The notes beneath the pieces are model-generated. The model made no database searches and was not told the DNA's origin. It worked only from the letters and a program-made list of their open reading frames with translations. Position numbers and translations under genes: made by a program. A stretch of 64,000 nt of DNA from JBBQRS01 sp038214535 (lineage in GTDB: Bacteria > Chloroflexota > Anaerolineae > CG2-30-64-16): NCBI GenBank assembly GCA_038214535.1, contig JBBQRS010000003.1, forward strand, positions 1 through 64,000. Reading direction: 5' to 3'. Below, piece by piece: positions 24,876-33,342 of this stretch; positions within the stretch are counted from its first letter, which is position 1; the number at the start of each line of letters is the position of its first letter.

Positions 24876-25783
24876 AAAACGACCAACTACGCGGGTATCT
24901 TCTGATTCTTGTTGCGGCCACGCTCTGGGCGACCCTTGGCGTGTTCTACAAGTTTCTCATCAACAACCAGGGGCTGACCCCGCTGGCGGCCGCGACGATG
25001 CGCGGCGGGCTTGGCGGGCTGATCTTGCTGGCAAGCCTGGTGTTGTTGCGTGTTGATTTGCGCGTGCCGCGCGCCGATTGGGGCGGGTTCCTGGCCTATG
25101 GCGTGTTTGGCGTAGCGCTCTTCTTTTTGTTCTACGTCAATGCCATTAACCTCACCGGTGTGGCGGTGGCCGCTGTGTTGATGTATACGTCGCCCGTGTG
25201 GGTGGCGGTCATCAGTTCGCGCTGGATGGGTGAGACGTTGGGACCGCGCAGCATCGGCGCGCTGGTGCTGGCGCTGATCGGCGTCGCGTTGGTAGCGCGC
25301 GTCTATAACCCGGCCCTGCTGCGGCTCAACGGGTTGGGCATCCTCTTCGGGTTGGGCGCGGGCCTGACCTACGGGTTGTACAGCATCTTTAACAAGCTGC
25401 TCGTGCGCCGCAACCGACCGTGGGTGGTGCAGGTGTATGGGCTGCTCATCGGCGCAGCGGTGCTTTTCGTGGTTGTGCCAAAAGGGGAGTTAGCGGTCGG
25501 TTTCGCGACGCCGACATCTATCGCGCTGCTGATCGGCATGGCGATTGTGCCGACGCTGCTCGCCAGCCTGGCCTTCGCGTTTGGCGTGCAGTGGGTTCCG
25601 GTCAGCGTGGCGGCGATTGTGGCGATGTTCGAGCCGGTCGTGGCGGCCTTCTTCGGTTATGCTTTCTTCGGCGAGAGGCTCGATCCCGGTCAATGGGTCG
25701 GGGTCATTTGCATCCTGGGCGCGGTGATGCTTCTGCGACCGGGTGCGGGTCAGTCATCTGAGTTGCAGGCGGAGTTGACATAA
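24872..25783 (+). CDS. EamA/DMT-family transporter
   Basis: Integral membrane transporter of the drug/metabolite superfamily: 303 residues, ten predicted helices from two EamA repeats (about 10-143 and 153-290). Signatures are ATLWATLGVFYKFL in repeat 1, LMYTSPVWVAVISSRWMGETLG at its end, and MFEPVVAAFFGYAFFGERLDPGQWVGVICILGAVML at the end of repeat 2. The substrate cannot be inferred. It starts at TTG 24872 inside the stop of the preceding gene (TTGA overlap), so translation is coupled to the PanE-like gene. A palindromic repeat follows nine bases after its stop. Confidence 0.9.
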   Translation: MKNDQLRGYLLILVAATLWATLGVFYKFLINNQGLTPLAAATMRGGLGGLILLASLVLLRVDLRVPRADWGGFLAYGVFGVALFFLFYVNAINLTGVAVAAVLMYTSPVWVAVISSRWMGETLGPRSIGALVLALIGVALVARVYNPALLRLNGLGILFGLGAGLTYGLYSIFNKLLVRRNRPWVVQVYGLLIGAAVLFVVVPKGELAVGFATPTSIALLIGMAIVPTLLASLAFAFGVQWVPVSVAAIVAMFEPVVAAFFGYAFFGERLDPGQWVGVICILGAVMLLRPGAGQSSELQAELT

Positions 25784-25791
25784 TGATAACT

Positions 25792-25857
25792 CCCTTTGTA
25801 GTGACGGCTTCAGCCGTAGAACGCATACTCGACGGCTGAAGCCGTCACTACAAAGGG
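25792..25857. repeat. Intergenic palindromic repeat, copy 2
   Basis: CCCTTTGTAGTGACGGCTTC and its inverted copy ending CACTACAAAGGG flank a centre of about 20 nt. Each arm holds an inner palindrome (ACGGCT..AGCCGT). It fills the gap between the convergent EamA and minus-strand membrane genes and could act as a bidirectional terminator. Confidence 0.85.
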
Positions 25858-25859
25858 GG

Positions 25860-26774
25860 TTAGGGTGCGAGTTCCCAGATCAGCGCCAACCCGATGATGG
25901 TCAGCAAGATGTGCTCGATCAGGACGCGGCGGCGGATGGGGCCTTGAATGGCGCTTTGCGCCAGGCCGACCACGTTGTAGAAGAGCAAGAGCAGCACCAG
26001 GCCGCCCGTCAGGCTGTTCAATCGCCAGTAGTTGAGCGCCCAGGTCGCCTGGCCGAGGATGAGTCCGGTGATGACGGCGTAGAGGGCGACCAGCGAAAGG
26101 GGCCGCTCGCTGCCGCGCAACAGTTCCAGCGCCAACAGGCTGCTGACCAGCGTGACCTCCGTCGCCGAGACGAGGCTGCGCACGCGGGTACGGTAGACCA
26201 CCAGGAACAACAAAAGCGCGACCGCATACGTCAGTGCGTTGAGGCCGAGACGCGCGCGCCGATAGCCCGTGGCAAACGGATCAATAGTGAAGTACAATCC
26301 GGCCATGCATACGCCCATCGCAATGCCCGTCGCGACCAGCCCGGCCAGCCAGTAGGTGCTCGACGGCGCGACGGGCAAGATCAATACGGCGACGACGATC
26401 AACGCGACGGGTAGCGCCCAGAAGACCCAGTGCCCGCCGAGGCCTAAGCGGCTGCCGCGCCACTGTTGGAGGGTGGGGGTAGGAATCTGCGGGCCACCAG
26501 TGAGCGCCAGGGTGTTGGCAGGAACGCGATCCCAGAGATCAAGCCCGGCGATTTGGACGCGGGGATGGGCGCGCACGACGGCTTCTGTGCCGGTGGCGAC
26601 GAGCGCAGCCAGCAGCGCGCCGAGGATCGTGTTTGCGGTGATCGTCAGAGTGAGCGGCGAACCCAGAAGGGTGCCTTCGAAGATGCGGGTGGGGACTTGC
26701 AGAAAGCGCTGGGCCACCAAACCCATCAGCACGACCCAAATCATCACGCTTACGCGATCTCGATAGTCAACCAA
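25860..26774 (-). CDS. Polytopic membrane protein of unknown function
   Basis: 304 residues with about eight hydrophobic helices (near 9-28, 42-63, 117-137, 142-165, 176-193, 200-215, 225-245 and 280-300). I do not recognise a family. A soluble loop at about 65-115 (HPRVQIAGLDLWDRVPANTLALTGG) separates the first helix pair from the rest. The start is TTG 26774, supported by GGAAAG upstream; GTG/ATG codons at residues 10-11 are alternatives. Its promoter overlaps that of the divergent CHAT gene. The 3' end touches palindromic repeat copy 2. Confidence 0.6.
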   Translation of the reverse strand: MVDYRDRVSVMIWVVLMGLVAQRFLQVPTRIFEGTLLGSPLTLTITANTILGALLAALVATGTEAVVRAHPRVQIAGLDLWDRVPANTLALTGGPQIPTPTLQQWRGSRLGLGGHWVFWALPVALIVVAVLILPVAPSSTYWLAGLVATGIAMGVCMAGLYFTIDPFATGYRRARLGLNALTYAVALLLFLVVYRTRVRSLVSATEVTLVSSLLALELLRGSERPLSLVALYAVITGLILGQATWALNYWRLNSLTGGLVLLLLFYNVVGLAQSAIQGPIRRRVLIEHILLTIIGLALIWELAP

Positions 26775-26814
26775 ATGTACTTTCCATGATCATAGACTCG
26801 AATTCAGTGTCAGG

Positions 26815-26844
26815 ATTGTAGCCTGCCACGGGCGGCTTTGTCAA
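26815..26844 (-). promoter_or_regulatory. Minus-strand promoter sharing its -35 with a divergent promoter
   Basis: On the minus strand: TTGACA (26844-26839), 18 nt, TACAAT (26820-26815). The predicted start near 26808 gives the membrane-protein gene a leader of about 34 nt. Confidence 0.6.
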
Positions 26845-26866
26845 TTCGTCTGCCCCGGCATATACT
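26838..26866 (+). promoter_or_regulatory. Promoter of the CHAT gene
   Basis: TTGTCA (26838-26843), 17 nt, TATACT (26861-26866). The -35 box overlaps the -35 of the opposite promoter by five bases, so only one polymerase can occupy the site. The predicted start near 26873 rules out the in-frame ATG at 26869. Confidence 0.6.
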
Positions 26867-26883
26867 CAATGGTGGAAGGCGCG

Positions 26884-28224
26884 ATGCTCTACAATAATCT
26901 CACCCTGACAATCGCCCAACGCCAGACATCCGGTTACCCTGTCCAGATGGCCGTTGAAGGGTTGGGCCGGGTGTCCGGCATCCTTGCGCCCCCGCCCGAT
27001 GCGTTGCTCCGTTCGCTGGCCGCCATCCCACTGCGCTCGCCTGCGAACCCCGATACGCTGCGCCAGGTCGGTGAGGGGTTGTTTCGCTGGCTTTTTGCCG
27101 GTGAACTGGAAACTCAGTTGCGGGTTGCCTGGGACCGCGCCGAGCGCGCGGGTCATGGCTTGCGCATTCGCCTCAGCCTGGATGCGCCGGAGATCGGGGC
27201 GCTGCCCTGGGAGTTACTCTACGACCCGGTGCGTGACCATCTGTTCAGCACCAGCATCTCTACCCTGCTCGTCCGCTATCTGGATCAATCAAACCGCTTT
27301 GGCGGGCTGGCCGATCAAGGCGCGGAACTTCCGCTAAGCCTGTTGCTCATCATCCCCGAAACCCCCGACCTTGACGCCGCGCGCGAACGCGGCAATGTCG
27401 AGGAGGCCCTGGCCGGTCTGCAAGACCTCATTGGCCTGACGGTGATGGATGGCGGCGTGACCCGCCAGGCGCTGTCGGACGCGCTTCTGGAGACAGGGTA
27501 TCAGATCATCCATTTTGCGGGGCATGGCGCGTTCGCTCACGGCGAGGGATTTATCGCCTTGAATCTGGCTGATGGGCAGGCGGATATCGTGGACGCGCAA
27601 AGCGTTGCCCGGCTGCTGGGGAACCATCGGGCGTTGCGGCTGGTGGTGCTCAACGCGTGCAGCACCGGACAAACCAACTCGCATCGGGCTTTCGTGGGGC
27701 TGGCCCCGCAACTGGTGAGCCGGGGTGTGCCGGGGGTGATTGCCATGCAGACCCCGGTGGTTGACGCAGAAGCGGCGACTTTCGCGCACGAATTCTATCA
27801 GCAATTATGCACGGGCGAGAACGCCGGGCAGGTGGATGTGGCGCTGACCCATGCCCGGAATATGCTCGCTGTGCTCTATCCGCGCAGCGATGCCTGGGCC
27901 GCGCCGCTGCTTTACACCCACGCGCCCGACGGCATCCTCTTCGATCTTTCGGAGTTGACGGCAAAGCAGGCGGGCGCAGGCCCGGCGCGTGCAGCCCTGG
28001 TGATCGGCTCGTTGCAGAAGAGTATGGAACTGACCGAGGATTGGGAATTCGTTGACGCTGCGCAGCTCAAAGCGTGGCGCAAGACCCTCAAACGAGCCGA
28101 GCAAGCCTACCGCGCACACCTGGATGACCCAAACCTCGATGCGCAGCAGGCCGCCCGTTATGGCCTGGCGCTGATTACCGGGCGGTTGGAAGCGCTTGAG
28201 ATGCGCCTCGCTGCCCCTGTTTGA
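26884..28224 (+). CDS. CHAT-domain (caspase-like) protein
   Basis: 446-residue cytosolic protein with a CHAT (clan CD cysteine peptidase-like) domain at about 90-360. The expected dyad is present: His214 in HFAGHGAF and Cys259 in LNACSTG. Additional CHAT blocks are IGALPWELLYDP, GVPGVIAMQTPV and FYQQLCTGENAGQVDVALTHAR. The N-terminal ~85 residues and a helical C-terminal ~90 residues (KSMELTEDWEFVDAAQLKAWRK) have no recognised domain; there is no TPR array or effector domain. ATG 26884 has GGAAGG upstream and lies downstream of the predicted transcription start. Bacterial CHAT proteins include defence and regulated-death proteases, but the partner and substrate are unknown here. It converges tail-to-tail with corA (4-bp gap). 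Confidence 0.88.
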   Translation: MLYNNLTLTIAQRQTSGYPVQMAVEGLGRVSGILAPPPDALLRSLAAIPLRSPANPDTLRQVGEGLFRWLFAGELETQLRVAWDRAERAGHGLRIRLSLDAPEIGALPWELLYDPVRDHLFSTSISTLLVRYLDQSNRFGGLADQGAELPLSLLLIIPETPDLDAARERGNVEEALAGLQDLIGLTVMDGGVTRQALSDALLETGYQIIHFAGHGAFAHGEGFIALNLADGQADIVDAQSVARLLGNHRALRLVVLNACSTGQTNSHRAFVGLAPQLVSRGVPGVIAMQTPVVDAEAATFAHEFYQQLCTGENAGQVDVALTHARNMLAVLYPRSDAWAAPLLYTHAPDGILFDLSELTAKQAGAGPARAALVIGSLQKSMELTEDWEFVDAAQLKAWRKTLKRAEQAYRAHLDDPNLDAQQAARYGLALITGRLEALEMRLAAPV

Positions 28225-28228
28225 TTCC

Positions 28229-29158
28229 TCACATCCAGTCGCGCCGGATGAAGATGCGCGCGACGAAAATCGCCAATATGATCGAGATGCCGGCAATGAT
28301 GGGAAACGCCCACGGCCAGTTTGCCATGGGCACGTTGACGTTCATGCCCCAGAAGCTCGACAGGATGTTCGGCATCATCAGGATGATGGTCGCCGCTGCC
28401 AGGAATTTCATCACGATGTTGACGTTGTTCGAGATAATGGACGCGAAGGCGTCCATCGTCGAACTGAGGATATCTGTCGCGATGTTGGTCATAGCGATGG
28501 CCTGCTGGTTCTCGGTGAGCGCGTCTTCCAACAGATCTTCGTCGTCGGGATAGGTGGTGAAGAACTGGCCGCGTTGCAGGCGCTCCATCATCAACTCGTT
28601 CGAGCGCAGCGCCTCGGTGAAGTAGACCAGGCTCTTCTGATGTTTCAGGAGACCGAGCAACTCTTTGTTGCGGGTGGAGAGTTGCAACTGGTCTTCCAGC
28701 AGATCTACCGCCTTGTTGATCTCCCTCAGGTAACTCAAATACTTGGACGCGGTCAGGTGCAGCAGTTGCAGCAGGAAGCGGTTGCGCTTGGCCGTGGTCA
28801 GGCCGCGCACGCGCCCGGTCGAGAATTCCTGCATGACTTCGCTGGGCCGCCGGGAGATCGTCAAAATCCACTGGCTGTCGAGCACGACGCCCATCGGCAT
28901 CGTGATGTAGGGCACGTCGGCGGCCAGGCCCTGATATAACGGGACGCGCAGGACGATCAGGATTTCGCCATCTTCGCGTTCCACGCGGGCGCGTTCATCC
29001 ATATCCAAGGGGTACGTAATAAACTCTTGCGGGATGCCCAGATCGAGCAGTTCTGCGATTTCTTCAACCGTAGGATCCACAACGTCAATCCAGCATCCGC
29101 GGGAAACCTCAGGAATCGTCTCCAGCCCTTGATCCGTGCTCTTGTAAATGGTGATCAT
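28229..29158 (-). CDS. corA: CorA-family magnesium/divalent-cation transporter
   Basis: Pentameric Mg2+ (or Co2+/Ni2+/Zn2+) channel-like transporter. The 309 residues comprise an N-terminal cytoplasmic alpha/beta domain (MITIYKSTDQGLETIPE, WIDVVDPTVEEIAEL), the long stalk helix, and two C-terminal transmembrane helices. The signature GMN is present in SSFWGMNVNVP at the end of the first transmembrane helix. The basic C-terminus (FIRRDWM) is typical. I choose ATG 29158, with GGAGG upstream, over TTG 29176. It has an unusually long, structured leader of about 330 nt, suggesting RNA-level control. Confidence 0.92.
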   Translation of the reverse strand: MITIYKSTDQGLETIPEVSRGCWIDVVDPTVEEIAELLDLGIPQEFITYPLDMDERARVEREDGEILIVLRVPLYQGLAADVPYITMPMGVVLDSQWILTISRRPSEVMQEFSTGRVRGLTTAKRNRFLLQLLHLTASKYLSYLREINKAVDLLEDQLQLSTRNKELLGLLKHQKSLVYFTEALRSNELMMERLQRGQFFTTYPDDEDLLEDALTENQQAIAMTNIATDILSSTMDAFASIISNNVNIVMKFLAAATIILMMPNILSSFWGMNVNVPMANWPWAFPIIAGISIILAIFVARIFIRRDWM

Positions 29159-29490
29159 GGTCGCAGCCGCCTCCAATCCACCCCCATTGACAGGGGGCGT
29201 CAGATAGATTTTTGAAGGCAGAAGCAGCCCACCGCCGGCTCGATCGGGAATCCTTACGGCCCGGCGGTAACGGGTTTACATCCGGGGAAGGTTCCGTGAA
29301 GGGAAGAGGCTATGGGCGTTCAGTCGGCCGGAGAGCCGGCTTCCGCCATGTTTGCAGGCCCGACAAGTTGCCGGGCCGCTCATACTGGGTAAATGATCAG
29401 ATGACATCATTTCTCTCAAAGGCATGGCCGGCGCACTGGCCTCACAACACCTCAACGACTCACACAGGGATTCGGGTTCGCTCGATTGTC
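29159..29490 (-). ncRNA. Long structured leader upstream of corA, riboswitch candidate of unknown class
   Basis: No protein gene fits here. Stems visible (plus coordinates): GGCCCG 29357-29362 with CGGGCC 29372-29377; GCCGG 29327-29331 with CCGGC 29336-29340; AAATGAT 29391-29397 with ATCATTT 29406-29412. GC-rich complementary blocks also lie at 29230-29300. A minus-strand promoter sits just upstream, and the next minus-strand gene is a Mg transporter, so a cation-sensing leader is plausible. I could not fit the conserved blocks of the M-box or other classes. A plus-strand RNA cannot be excluded. Confidence 0.4.
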
Positions 29491-29496
29491 AACATA

Positions 29497-29524
29497 ATTA
29501 TACCGCCCCGCCCCCGAAAGTCAA
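29497..29524 (-). promoter_or_regulatory. Candidate corA promoter
   Basis: Minus strand: TTGACT (29524-29519), 16 nt, TATAAT (29502-29497); start near 29490. It implies a leader of about 330 nt ahead of corA. Confidence 0.5.
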
Positions 29525-29556
29525 AATGCGGCGCGATTTCGAGTGTTCATGAGCTT

Positions 29557-29617
29557 CTTTGTAGGGACAGCTTTAGCCGTTGAGGCTACCCCAACGGCTA
29601 AAGCCGTCACTACAAAG
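29557..29617. repeat. Intergenic palindromic repeat, copy 3
   Basis: CTTTGTAGGGACAGCTTTAG and the inverted GGCTAAAGCCGTCACTACAAAG around a short centre. The left arm has diverged slightly (GGACAG for GTGACGG). It lies 23 nt from the 3' end of murE, where it may act as a transcript end. Confidence 0.8.
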
Positions 29618-29640
29618 TGGTCGGTCAGGCTACAAAGGCG

Positions 29641-31254
29641 CTAAGGTGTCCAGGTGGGCAGGATGTGGGGTGGCGCGGACGTGGCTGCGCCGCACACCGT
29701 GTCCAGCGCCCAGGTGAGGGCATCCTGATCGCGCCAGGGATGTTCCACGACGCCGAAGCACATGGATTGCTCGTGGCCTTTGCCGCAGACGAGCACGATA
29801 TCACCGGGTTGCGCGCGCTGGACGGCGTGGAGGATCGCTCGCTGCCGGTCGGGGATGCGCGTGAAATCCTGACCTTCGACGCGTCCCATGCGCCGCATGG
29901 CGGCGGCGGTTTCCTCCAGGATGGTCGCAAGCTCCTCGGTGCGCGGGTCTTCCGCGGTGATGATGGTGAAGTCCGCGTGTTGCGCCGCCGCCTCGCCCAT
30001 CAGGCCGCGCTTGGCGCGATCGCGCAGACCGGCGCTGCCGAAGACAACGATTACGTGACCGTCCTCCGGCTCGATGAGATTGCGAGCGGTCTTAAGGACG
30101 TGGGCCAGCGCGTTGGGCGTGTGGGCGAAATCCACGATGGCGGTGAAGTCCTGGCCGCGATAGATGCGCTCCATGCGGCCCGGAATCCCGGCAACCCGGC
30201 TGACGCCCTTGGCGATGGTCGCGGGATCAACTCCCAGGGCGATGGCTGCCCCGCAGGCGGCCAGGATGTTCGAGACGTTGTACTCACCGATCAACGGGGA
30301 GTTCAGCGCCCAAAACTGCGGCGCGGCGGATGTGAGTTCCGGTCGCAGTTCGACATCGAAGTGTAACCCGGTCGCGTCCTGCCGGATATTGCGGGCAATG
30401 ATCTCGGCAAATGCGCCTTCGGGAACGGGCTGTAACGGCCTGGCCTCGCGATGATAGATCAGGGTGCGTTCCGCCGGAATGCCCAGCAGATACGGATAAG
30501 AGGCATCGTCGGCGTTGAGCACCCGTGTCTTGCGCAAGCCCGGTTTACGCTCACTCTCGCCAAGCATCCGAAACAGCATGGCTTTGGCCACGCGGTAGGC
30601 CTCATAGGAGCCATGAAAGTCCAGATGCTCGTGGGTGATATTGGTCACGACGGCGACATCGAAGGCGCAGCCGGTGACGCGGTGTTGGGCCAACCCGTGC
30701 GAGGTGGTCTCCAGAACGGCGACTTCGGTTCCCGCCTGGACCATCTGCGCGAGGTAGCGCTGCACATCGGGGGCGTCGGGGGTGGTGGTGTGTAAACCCG
30801 TCTCGTAAGTTTGCTCGCCGATGACCGCGTTGACGGTGCTGATGAGGCTCGCGTTCAACCCTGCGGCGCGCAGGATGCCGTGCAAGACGTTCGCGGTGGT
30901 CGTTTTGCCGTCTGTCCCGGTGACGCCCACCAACTTCAGGCGGCGGCCGGGGTGTCCCTCCCAAGCGGCGCTGAGCCGGCCCAGGGCCTCACGCCCATCG
31001 CGTACCTGGAGATAGATGACGTTTGGGGCGCGCATATCGGGGATGGGCGTTTCACCAACGATCACGGTCGCGCCGCGCGCGATGGCGTCTGGGATGAAAC
31101 GATGGCTGTCGGTTCCGACGCCGCGATAGGCGACAAAGAGCGCGTCGGGCGTCACCTGACGCGAATCTGCGACGATGCCGTTGACTTCGACATCCGTATC
31201 TCCGGCAATTGCCACGACGCCGGGCATACCGGCCAGCAAAGCCTTCAGGCGCAT
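29641..31254 (-). CDS. murE: UDP-N-acetylmuramoyl-tripeptide synthetase (MurE)
   Basis: Cytosolic Mur ligase adding the third residue to UDP-MurNAc-L-Ala-D-Glu in peptidoglycan synthesis. The 537-residue protein has all three Mur domains: N-terminal (VEVNGIVADSRQVTPDALFVAY), central ATP-binding with GVTGTDGKTTT, DAPDVQRYL, ETTSHGLAQHRV and NITHEHLDFHGSYEAYRVAK, and C-terminal with IVDFAHTPNAL and VCGKGHEQ. The amino-acid-selecting motif, DNPR in meso-diaminopimelate enzymes, reads EDPR here (ITAEDPRTE), so the third residue may differ (for example ornithine or lysine). ATG 31254 is chosen because the frame further upstream overlaps the next gene. It is downstream of the zinc-ribbon gene in the minus-strand nuo unit. 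Confidence 0.93.
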   Translation of the reverse strand: MRLKALLAGMPGVVAIAGDTDVEVNGIVADSRQVTPDALFVAYRGVGTDSHRFIPDAIARGATVIVGETPIPDMRAPNVIYLQVRDGREALGRLSAAWEGHPGRRLKLVGVTGTDGKTTTANVLHGILRAAGLNASLISTVNAVIGEQTYETGLHTTTPDAPDVQRYLAQMVQAGTEVAVLETTSHGLAQHRVTGCAFDVAVVTNITHEHLDFHGSYEAYRVAKAMLFRMLGESERKPGLRKTRVLNADDASYPYLLGIPAERTLIYHREARPLQPVPEGAFAEIIARNIRQDATGLHFDVELRPELTSAAPQFWALNSPLIGEYNVSNILAACGAAIALGVDPATIAKGVSRVAGIPGRMERIYRGQDFTAIVDFAHTPNALAHVLKTARNLIEPEDGHVIVVFGSAGLRDRAKRGLMGEAAAQHADFTIITAEDPRTEELATILEETAAAMRRMGRVEGQDFTRIPDRQRAILHAVQRAQPGDIVLVCGKGHEQSMCFGVVEHPWRDQDALTWALDTVCGAATSAPPHILPTWTP

Positions 31255-31262
31255 GGGGGGCC

Positions 31263-31796
31263 TTAACGCCGTTTGCGCGGCGACTTGGGTGTGGAGCTGG
31301 CGGTGACGCGGAGTCCGCTCCAGCCGCAATCCTTGTTCCAGCAACGATAGCGGCGTACCGGCGCGAACACGTTCACGACACGGTCTGTGGGGTGACGATG
31401 CACGCGATGAATCTCGCCGTCGCAACGCGGGCATGATATCTGGGTGAGGGATTTGGAGTGCGTGACCCGCCAGCGCAACCGGTAGGCGATGGCGACGACG
31501 GCGATGAGAAGCAGGACGAAACCAGTGATTTCGGCAGGCGACAGGTCATTGAAGAACGCGATCGCTTTGTCGGTCAGGGTGTGCGCCCGCGGCGCGACGA
31601 TGTTGGTCGCCTTCGCAGCGGCCCGATCCATGGCGTAGCGGATCTGGCTGTATGCAGTGAGCAGCAGGAAGCCGGCCGCGGCAAGGGCCAGCCAGAAAAG
31701 CTCGGGCATTTCGCGCCATAGCCTGGCAAGCCTGCTCTCTTTGGGTTTGCTGCGATGTTTGTGTCGCGTGGGTTGCGTGACCGGATCCTGAACCAT
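31263..31796 (-). CDS. Membrane protein with C-terminal zinc-ribbon-like motif
   Basis: 177 residues: a basic N-terminus, two transmembrane helices (about 33-51 and 88-107), and a cytoplasmic tail with CPRC (about 122) and the paired cysteines of RCWNKDCGWSGLR (about 151-158), a CxxC...CxxxxC arrangement typical of small zinc ribbons. The C-terminus is very basic (PKSPRKRR). I do not recognise a named family. It lies 13 nt after nuoN and eight nt before murE, so it is probably transcribed with both. Confidence 0.7.
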   Translation of the reverse strand: MVQDPVTQPTRHKHRSKPKESRLARLWREMPELFWLALAAAGFLLLTAYSQIRYAMDRAAAKATNIVAPRAHTLTDKAIAFFNDLSPAEITGFVLLLIAVVAIAYRLRWRVTHSKSLTQISCPRCDGEIHRVHRHPTDRVVNVFAPVRRYRCWNKDCGWSGLRVTASSTPKSPRKRR

Positions 31797-31809
31797 AGGA
31801 TGGACGACC

Positions 31810-33303
31810 TTACCTCAGGAATGAGAGCAGACTCTGCGCCGATTCGCCGGCCCAGTTGATCACGGGACCGGGGATCAGTCCCAACAGCAGCGTGACCGCG
31901 CCGGCCAGCAGGATCGCGCCGGCCAGGGGCGCGGCGACCGCGATGGGCGTGCTGTCTTCGGGTAAGGGCATGAAGAACATGTAGCGGACTACGTTCAGAT
32001 AGTAGAATGCCGCGACCACGCTGTTGATGGCGGCGATGATCACCAGCGCCCACATTTGTTGTTGGATGGCGGCGCCGAACACGAAGAACTTGCCCAGAAA
32101 GCCGCCGGTGGGCGGAATGCCCGCCAGAGAAATCAGGAAGAGGAAGAGCAGCACGGCCAGCCATGGCGCGCGGCGCACCAGCCCCGCGTACGATTCCAAT
32201 TCGGCGCTCCCCGTGACCGTCTCGATGGCTGTCACGACGGCGAACGCGCCGACGTTCGTGAACAGATACGCGAACAGATAGAACAAGACGCCGTTATAGC
32301 CGGTGAAGGTTTGATCTGGGGCGGCCAGTACAGCGGCGACGCCGATCAGGATGTAGCCGGCCTGCGCGATAGACGAGTAAGCCAACATGCGCTTGATGTT
32401 GGTCTGGCGCAGGGCGGCCAGGTTGCCGATCGTCATGGTAAGGACGGCGACGGCGGTGAGGATGGCAACCCATTGCGGCTGCGCCCAACCCATCGCCATG
32501 GTGAAGACGCGCATCAGGATGGCGAAACCGGCAGCTTTGGATACTGTCGAAAGAAACGTCGTGATGGGCGTCGGCGCGCCTTCGTAGGTGTCGGGGACCC
32601 ATTGGTGGAACGGCACGAGGCTGGCCTTGAACCCGAACCCGACCAGCAGCAGGATCAGCGCCGGGATTGTCAACCACACTAATTCCGATGGCCCTGCAAA
32701 GCTCAATGCAGCGGAGATGTCGCTCAGGCCCAGTGAGCCGGTCGCGCCGAAGAGCAACGACATGCCGAACAGCATGATCGCCGATGCGGTGGAACCGTAC
32801 AGGAAGTACTTGATCGCTGCCTCGCCCGACTTTTTGTCCTCACGCAGATAACCTGCCAGCACGTAACTGGTGATGCTGAGGAACTCCATGCTCAGGTAGA
32901 CCATCATCAGGTTGGCCGAACCGACGGCGAGACAGATCGCCAGCGTCGCAATGAGCAATAACGCGTAGAACTCGCCGGGGTAGGGCGTGCGCCCCCGCAG
33001 ATAGGGGATGGCGATCAGGATGACCAGTGCAACCCCCATGATCGCCAGTGCTTTGAGGAAGATTGCAAATGAATCTACCACCAACATGCCGGTGACATAG
33101 TGCGCGCCGCTCGCCTCGCCGGCCAGCGCGTTGAGTGCCGGAATCAACCTGAGCGCGGCCACGCCCAGCCCGGCGAGCGCGATGTAGGGCAAAGACTCAC
33201 GGCGGCGGCCTTCGCGATCTATCAGGTCGAGCGCGAAGATGAGCACGGCCGTCAGCAGCAGAGAGATTTCCGGTAGTATGAAGACAAGATCGCTCAAATT
33301 CAA
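31810..33303 (-). CDS. nuoN: NADH-quinone oxidoreductase subunit N, minus-strand set
   Basis: Antiporter-like proton-pumping membrane subunit. 497 residues, about 14 helices. Key features intact: the Glu-bearing helix YLSMEFLSITSYVLAGY, the Lys-bearing FKASLVPFHQWVPDTYEGAPTPITTFLSTVSKAAGF, and RQTNIKRMLAYSSIAQAGYILIG. The start is TTG 33303 after GGAGGAGGG. It closes the minus-strand order A-H-J-K-L-M-N. A second nuoN lies at 53447. Confidence 0.95.
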   Translation of the reverse strand: MNLSDLVFILPEISLLLTAVLIFALDLIDREGRRRESLPYIALAGLGVAALRLIPALNALAGEASGAHYVTGMLVVDSFAIFLKALAIMGVALVILIAIPYLRGRTPYPGEFYALLLIATLAICLAVGSANLMMVYLSMEFLSITSYVLAGYLREDKKSGEAAIKYFLYGSTASAIMLFGMSLLFGATGSLGLSDISAALSFAGPSELVWLTIPALILLLVGFGFKASLVPFHQWVPDTYEGAPTPITTFLSTVSKAAGFAILMRVFTMAMGWAQPQWVAILTAVAVLTMTIGNLAALRQTNIKRMLAYSSIAQAGYILIGVAAVLAAPDQTFTGYNGVLFYLFAYLFTNVGAFAVVTAIETVTGSAELESYAGLVRRAPWLAVLLFLFLISLAGIPPTGGFLGKFFVFGAAIQQQMWALVIIAAINSVVAAFYYLNVVRYMFFMPLPEDSTPIAVAAPLAGAILLAGAVTLLLGLIPGPVINWAGESAQSLLSFLR

Positions 33304-33342
33304 GGCTGTGCCCTCCTCCGGCGCGACGCGCAGGGAAACCGG

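Noticed and set aside
29220..29400. FMN or cobalamin riboswitch on either strand
   Set aside because: Short similarities (ATTCCCG..CCGGCGGT on minus; GGGAAG and a GGAGAGCCGGC segment on plus) do not occur in the right order or spacing, and no matching target gene follows on the plus strand.
29159..29490. M-box (Mg) riboswitch upstream of corA
   Set aside because: The minus strand has a GGTG..GTGAGGC stretch like the first M-box block, but the later invariant blocks were not found, so I only call an unclassified leader.
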